A stretch of DNA of 64,000 bases from Odontesthes bonariensis (taxonomy: Eukaryota; Chordata; Actinopteri; Atheriniformes; Atherinopsidae), in the NCBI RefSeq assembly GCF_027942865.1, contig NC_134524.1:4512036-4576035 (forward strand), written 5' to 3'. Positions 59,527 through 64,000 of this stretch are shown in pieces. The number at the start of each line of letters is the position of its first letter. The first letter of the stretch is position 1. A program made the position numbers and the translations under genes. The notes beneath the pieces were generated by a model. It was given only the letters and a program-made list of their open reading frames with translations, did no database searches and was not told the origin of the DNA.

Positions 59527-59619
59527 TCGCTCAGACATCCAAGGAAGGTTTGGGCCATCTTTGGTCGTGAGACCTCTGGTGGAAACTACGAATGGCAGGG
59601 AAAAGCATCATCACAGCGA
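59527..59619 (-). ncRNA. SNORD14: C/D-box snoRNA U14 (SNORD14), copy 2 of 5
   Basis: Intact boxes and stem. It lies in intron 3 of the host, 78 nt from exon 4. A pyrimidine tract with CCAG just upstream mimics a splice acceptor but belongs to the intron. Confidence 0.9.
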
Positions 59620-59816
59620 CTGGAAGAAAAAGAATAATGTAACCTAAACACACATACCAGTTTCTGAATCATTGGTCAGCATTGTTGGGACTCTGCTGCT
59701 CCGTTATCTGTCCAAACAGCCCCGGGGAAAGATGTTCAGCCTAAAATGATACAACAAGTTTGCTTTGAAATGGAAGAACTCGATTAGGAAAAAATAAATA
59801 AATGCAAATCTATTGT

Positions 59817-59909
59817 TCGCTCAGACATCCAAGGAAGGTTTGGGCCATCTTTGGTCGTTAGACCTCTGGTGGAAACTACGAATGGCAGGGAAAAGCATCA
59901 TCACAGCGA
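59817..59909 (-). ncRNA. SNORD14: C/D-box snoRNA U14 (SNORD14), copy 1 of 5
   Basis: Intact boxes and stem, with the same mid-sequence variant as copy 4 (GTCTAACGACC). It lies in intron 2 of the host, 77 nt from exon 3. The flank upstream of it differs from the other units, so it marks the 5' edge of the duplicated array. Confidence 0.9.
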
Positions 59910-60751
59910 GAAGCAGACCAGATCAGAGCTGGTTAAGTCAATAACTGAACTATAGGTTTTATCCAGCTGGTGTCACAACCGTACAACTTCATAGAGATAT
60001 TACGGATCTTAACCATAACTCCCTTTTAAGTATGGTGTGAATTTTCTAAATCCTTCCACAGTGGATGTTGCCGTATGGGACAAAATTAAGCCATCAAAGA
60101 AAGATGATCTCTTTGAATCTCAAAGTTTTTTTTCAGTCCATCCTCAGTTTATTGTTTACATTAAAACCAGTATCAGTGTAAGAGTAAAGTAGAACATGTC
60201 CAGGGTTTATTGGAAGGTAAAAAAAAAAAAATCTTTAGCCGACACCAGCTGTTAATGGCAGAGGAAACTAAGATTAAAATAAAAGTTGAAGCTCACCTGT
60301 CCACAGGTTTCTTTCTGCCTCTCGTGCTGAAAGAATAACCAGAATCCTCCATGTTGGCACAGCTTGGCATCCTCGCTGTGGTGTCCCTGAAGGTCGTGTT
60401 CCACAAACAACAAAGCAGCCCAACTTTTAGGGAGTCGCTGCAGACGTCCACAGAACAAGCAGGAACATTTAAAACCTGGAAAGAGAAGACGGAAATTAAT
60501 GGATTCATTTAGATGCCAAATGAACAAAAGCGCATTTTTCTATGAAGATTTAACTCAATTATGGTCAGTTCAAGTCAAATATACAGAGACATTTAAGTCA
60601 AATTATACAGATAACACAATCAGTTTAAATTAAATACTATAGCTCACTGTTTATACTGACATATTAGTACTGTTAATTCAGTTAGTACTGCTCCACTTGC
60701 CACATTAATACAGATCTGCCACTGCCTTTTCAGCAACCATCTTTTAGCTTG

Positions 60752-60752
<1 letters not shown>

Positions 60753-60785
<33 letters not shown>
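60753..60785. repeat. (TA)n microsatellite in host-gene intron 1
   Basis: About 16 TA dinucleotides in a row. It lies outside all snoRNA units. Confidence 0.9.
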
Positions 60786-60786
<1 letters not shown>

Positions 60787-61470
60787 TCCTCTATATTTTA
60801 TTTTCATATTTATTGCGGTTTGCACCAGGGATAAGAAGGAAACGCCATTTCAATTCTCAGTGTGTCCTGTACATATGGCAGCATTGGTAATAAAGTTGAC
60901 TTGACTAATCCCCATGTAGCTGTAACATGATTACCGTTTATAAAGCTTGAAAAACAACTTTTATTCCAGCTAACTAGCTCTCCATGTTTACATACTCGGA
61001 CCATAATGCTTTCAGGATAAATAATCTAGTAAAACAAGACTTTAAAAATACTGAAACTAACTAAAAGTAGTGAAAAACAAAAAGATTTGATATATAAAAA
61101 CAATCTTAGCACCATTTCCGCTAAAGATAACCCCCATGCTTCCACCACGTGGTACGCTGCTAAAGTGCAGTTTTAAATAAAGTTTTTTTAAACAAACTGC
61201 CCGTTATCGTCATAGAAACGCGGCTCGATTAAAGAAAAAAAAAAAAGCTAGAGTCCTTTAGAGTTACATTATCTTTACAACAGGAGACATCCACCGCCAT
61301 CCGCTGCATTTACTCCTCATATCATGTAAATATCACCATCTAACAGCTAAATATAACCTATTTAAAAGGGATAATGTTTTTATTTAAGGTATAAAGACAA
61401 TATTTAGGCCATATTTACCGTCATTGTCCGACCAGTCTCCGACTCCCCCACTGCTCCTGTTCAACTGACC

Positions 61471-61498
61471 GAAGGCGCGCTGCTCCGCCTTTTAAATA
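61471..61498 (-). promoter_or_regulatory. Core promoter of the U14 host gene
   Basis: Minus-strand TATTTAAAAG at 61498-61489 is followed about 14-18 bases later by CGCCTTCGG, a candidate oligopyrimidine start. This is a typical arrangement for snoRNA host and ribosomal-protein genes. The exact start site is inferred, not seen. Confidence 0.5.
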
Positions 61499-61499
61499 C

Positions 61500-62594
61500 A
61501 TCATGGAGGCTTCTAAATCTGGTTTGATGCGGTTTAGCGCCGCCTGCTGGTCCGGAGGCTGAAGTGAAACAGCTACAAGAGGTCGCCTAGCATGCTTTTC
61601 TGTGTTTTCTGGCTCGTCTCCAGCGTTAAAAATATAAATTATCACCTTAAATGTCACCAAAAGCTTTAAAAAAAGAGATACACATTTGTTTTAGTATGTT
61701 TATACAGAACTAATTTTATCCAATTCAATTCAAAGTCAAATCACAACAGATGTCATCTGTTCAAAGATGCAGTCCAATTCAAGCCACTTATTATCAGATT
61801 CTTAGGGATACAATCATAATCCAATCAAGTCAAATTAATTGAATTCCAAATTAGCCCAATTGAAATAATACCAATTTGAAAAAAAGTTGCCTAGCTAAGG
61901 AAGCCAACAGATTGAATTGAATCTTCTCTTCGATTCAATCCTGAGTGAAAAAAAACTCCCTTAATTAATTTAGGGTAAAGAATGTAAAGAAAGCTTCACA
62001 TCTCAAACGGCTGCAGCTTTAAAATGGCCAGAGATAAAGACCCAAAGTTTCTGAAAGTAGTCGATTTAATCACCTAATTTGCATGTGATGACATCACCGA
62101 TGACATCATTGCGTGGCGGCGTCTTGGATTCCACAACTTCCACCGACTTTCTTGTGGATTTTGAACACATTTACAAAGTTTTCTCTGAATTCATCAACAC
62201 AACGACGAACAACGATAAACCAAATTATGATCTTTTTCATGTTTTAAAAAAAAATCATTTTACCCACATTAAAAACAACAGAAAATCAGTAAAATATCTT
62301 TCAATCGGATCCTGATTTATCAGCGTTTGAGTGGCCAATAACTGGTGTTTGTATCTGTTGGTTTCATTTGTTCTCAGACTCCAGAAATCACGAGTTAGAA
62401 TAGAATAATTTTTATTGTCACTGTAGAACATTTTGAAACAGCGAGATGAGGTTGGGCAACAAAAGGCGATGACTAAATAAAGATAAACCACGACTGCCAG
62501 AAATAAATCTGTTAATGGTTCCTCGGCTGAAGCTGTCAGACAGGCTCAAAGCCTAGCAGAGGATGAGGAGCAGAAATAATCGTTAAATAAAAAC
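61500..62594. other. Intergenic, nothing recognised
   Basis: Region upstream of the U14 host gene. Short open frames are unsupported. Degraded AATTCAATT-rich retroposon sequence lies near 61715-61930. Confidence 0.5.
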
Positions 62595-63274
62595 TAGGGC
62601 TGGGCAACCATTAAAATATTTAATCTAATTAATCTCATGATTTTCCTGATTAATCATGATTAATCGCATTTGTACGCAAAATCCAAAATTGAATCCAAAA
62701 GTAGCGTATAGCTTTTAGCATTTAGTTTTATTTTAAATGTGCTGCCATATGAATGAAAGTGCCATAACATTTGTTGTGCAAACACACTTTTAACATCAGC
62801 ATCTTTCTGTAGTTTTTATGTAGAAGCCTCGCTCCACTGTCTGTTTCCTTGAATGACTTGCTGCTATCAGTTGTGTGTTTTGCCTTTAAGTGATATTTTA
62901 GACTGGAACTACTACGCTGAGAAGACAATTCAACTTGGCAGTGTTTACAGATGACTTTGGTTCTGTCGACTCCGCCGTCTGGAAGAACTTTAAAATGAAA
63001 ATGGCCGAGTAAAAGTTCCGTACCCTTCTCCATGTTTGGTGGATCCGCCGATTACTTTCTTTTCCTGTTCCACAGCAGACAGCAGCAGACTTTTACAAAA
63101 TAAAAGCCTGTGAGCAGCAGACTTTTACAAAATAAAATAAATAATAAAACTTTATTTGATTTTAAACAGACTTTTACAATAATAAAAGCCTGCGTTAATG
63201 CGCGATTAAATATTTATCGCGTTAAATAATCAATGCGTTAACGCGATTATAACGAGTGAACTCGCCCAGCCCTA
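62595..63274 (-). mobile_element. hAT element with BED zinc finger (TAGGGCTGGG ends), second copy
   Basis: TAGGGCTGGGC and GCCCAGCCCTA are flanked by perfect 8-bp repeats ATAAAAAC (62587-62594, 63275-63282). The minus strand (63033-62728) encodes VICKHCQVELSSQRSSSSLK followed by YHLKAKH, a BED finger with intact C-x2-C and H-x4-H. The remaining transposase is missing. It is the same family as 40046-40529. Confidence 0.87.
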
Positions 63275-63559
63275 ATAAAAACGATTCAGTCAGTGGCTTA
63301 TAAACGCTCATGTTCTTATGTTTGATTGTATTACTGATATAATCTTTATCATTATTATTCTAACAAGTTGTCATGATCCCATTTCTACTCTGTAAATTAG
63401 ATTTCTACTGAATTAATTCGTATCATTCTTGTTTTACTGTTTAACCAAAAGTCTGATTTTCTTTTTTTCTTTTTTTTCCGACTTTTTATTTCTCATTATT
63501 ACCTCATCAATCCTTCCGGAAACATCTGATTTGTTCACACAAAGTCAAAAGACCCGAGT

Positions 63560-63777
63560 GTTGTCAGACTCCCAAACGCCACCTCACGACTGACAGATGC
63601 ATGAACCAATCAGCTCGCTGCCCCCGTCTTGCACCCGATTGGTTGCCGCACGGCTATCTATGACGCTCCACCCTCCCCCCTGTTCTCAGCTCTTCCTGCT
63701 CATGGTGCTGCTGGTGCTGCTGCTGCAAGCTGCTGGTGTTGCCGTGACGATGAAATCCTCCCCCCTCCCACATGCTT

Positions 63778-63810
<33 letters not shown>

Positions 63811-63842
63811 AGAGGCAGCAAACAAGACGGTATCATGACGCG
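63560..63842 (+). promoter_or_regulatory. Promoter-like region before a possible new gene
   Basis: A forward CCAAT box (AACCAATCAGC near 63605) and an inverted one (CGATTGGTTG near 63638) lie upstream of a GC-richer stretch and a candidate first exon. A (CA)n microsatellite (63779-63808) lies between them. Confidence 0.4.
63779..63808. repeat. (CA)n microsatellite
   Basis: Fifteen CA dinucleotides between the CCAAT boxes and the candidate first exon. Confidence 0.9.
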
Positions 63843-63887
63843 ATGGCTTCAGGCTGGAAAACAGACACTGATCATCCAGAAAATATG
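63843..63887 (+). CDS. Possible first coding exon of a gene leaving the window
   Basis: ATG at 63843 opens 15 codons ([15 protein letters not shown]) that end at a strong GTGAGT donor (63888). Upstream CCAAT boxes support a gene start. A second ATG eight bases earlier is in another frame. I do not recognise the peptide, and without the next exon this stays a candidate. Confidence 0.4.
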
Positions 63888-63929
63888 GTGAGTGCAGGCT
63901 TTATTTTCTGGGATGAGAGGACAGGAAGA

Positions 63930-64000
63930 TGGGTGGATGGATGGATGGATGGATGGATGGATGGATGGATGGATGGATGGATGGGTGGGTGGGTGGATGG
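63930..64000. repeat. (GGAT)n microsatellite at the window end
   Basis: Uninterrupted GGAT units passing into GGGT variants, continuing beyond the window. Confidence 0.9.

Larger units (their letters stand above)
58455..61475 (-). ncRNA. Spliced U14 snoRNA host gene (non-coding)
   Basis: Seven exons with GT-AG borders on the minus strand: about 61475-61419, 60475-60297, 59740-59658, 59449-59374, 59145-59063, 58867-58785 and 58582 to about 58455. A minus-strand AATAAA lies at 58481-58476. Introns 2-6 each contain one C/D snoRNA; intron 1 does not. Exons 3, 5 and 6 are near-identical 83-mers, so exon-plus-intron units were duplicated together. A TATTTAAAAG box (61498-61489) precedes a CCTTC tract (61475-61471), compatible with a 5'-TOP start as in known snoRNA host genes. 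The only ORF from the first ATG (ATGACG in exon 1) is about 73 codons and stops in exon 3, upstream of four junctions, which predicts nonsense-mediated decay. I infer that the spliced RNA is a by-product and the introns carry the function. Confidence 0.8.

Overview
This window is nuclear DNA from a bony fish, most likely a percomorph teleost. The evidence is short GT-AG introns, dense DNA-transposon and MITE content (hAT, Harbinger, piggyBac-type), Penelope and LINE remnants, and a conserved TLR2 - RNF175 neighbourhood like the one known in other vertebrates. No bacterial, organellar or viral gene was recognised.

Layout. (1) 1-6.2 kb: 3' half of a first TLR2-like gene (TLR2a, + strand): five exons for the last leucine-rich repeats, membrane helix and TIR domain, interrupted by a nested transposon. 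(2) 6.2-18 kb: intergenic DNA, mostly mobile elements. (3) 18.1-31.4 kb: a complete second TLR2 gene (TLR2b, + strand), 11 coding exons whose phases close into 810 codons plus stop. (4) 34.3-39.8 kb: a FAM111-like trypsin-fold protease gene (- strand), 672 codons in three coding exons. (5) 43.7-56.4 kb: RNF175/RNF121-type membrane RING ubiquitin ligase (- strand), nine coding exons, 313 codons. One intron consists almost entirely of a 3.9-kb, 21-bp minisatellite reaching to about 15 bp from the 5' splice site. (6) 58.5-61.5 kb: a spliced, apparently non-coding gene (- strand) whose last five introns each hold one near-identical C/D-box snoRNA matching U14 (SNORD14), each 65-78 nt upstream of the 3' splice site. 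(7) 63.6-64 kb: promoter-like DNA and a possible first coding exon of a + strand gene running off the window.

Biology. TLR2 senses bacterial lipopeptides and signals through its TIR domain, and FAM111 proteases are linked to antiviral restriction and replication-fork maintenance, so the left two thirds resembles a small innate-immunity cluster. The two TLR2 genes are nearly identical from just before exon 8 to a few codons before the stop, except in the membrane/juxtamembrane segment, and clearly different in exon 7. This mosaic suggests gene conversion of the signalling half. The snoRNA host gene is the most striking find: a dedicated U14 multicopy intronic array. Many transposon insertions can be dated against each other because the window holds both filled and empty copies of the same site.

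All exon boundaries were read by eye from splice sites, frame closure and comparison of the two TLR2 copies. Family names rest on recognised motifs; no database search was run.
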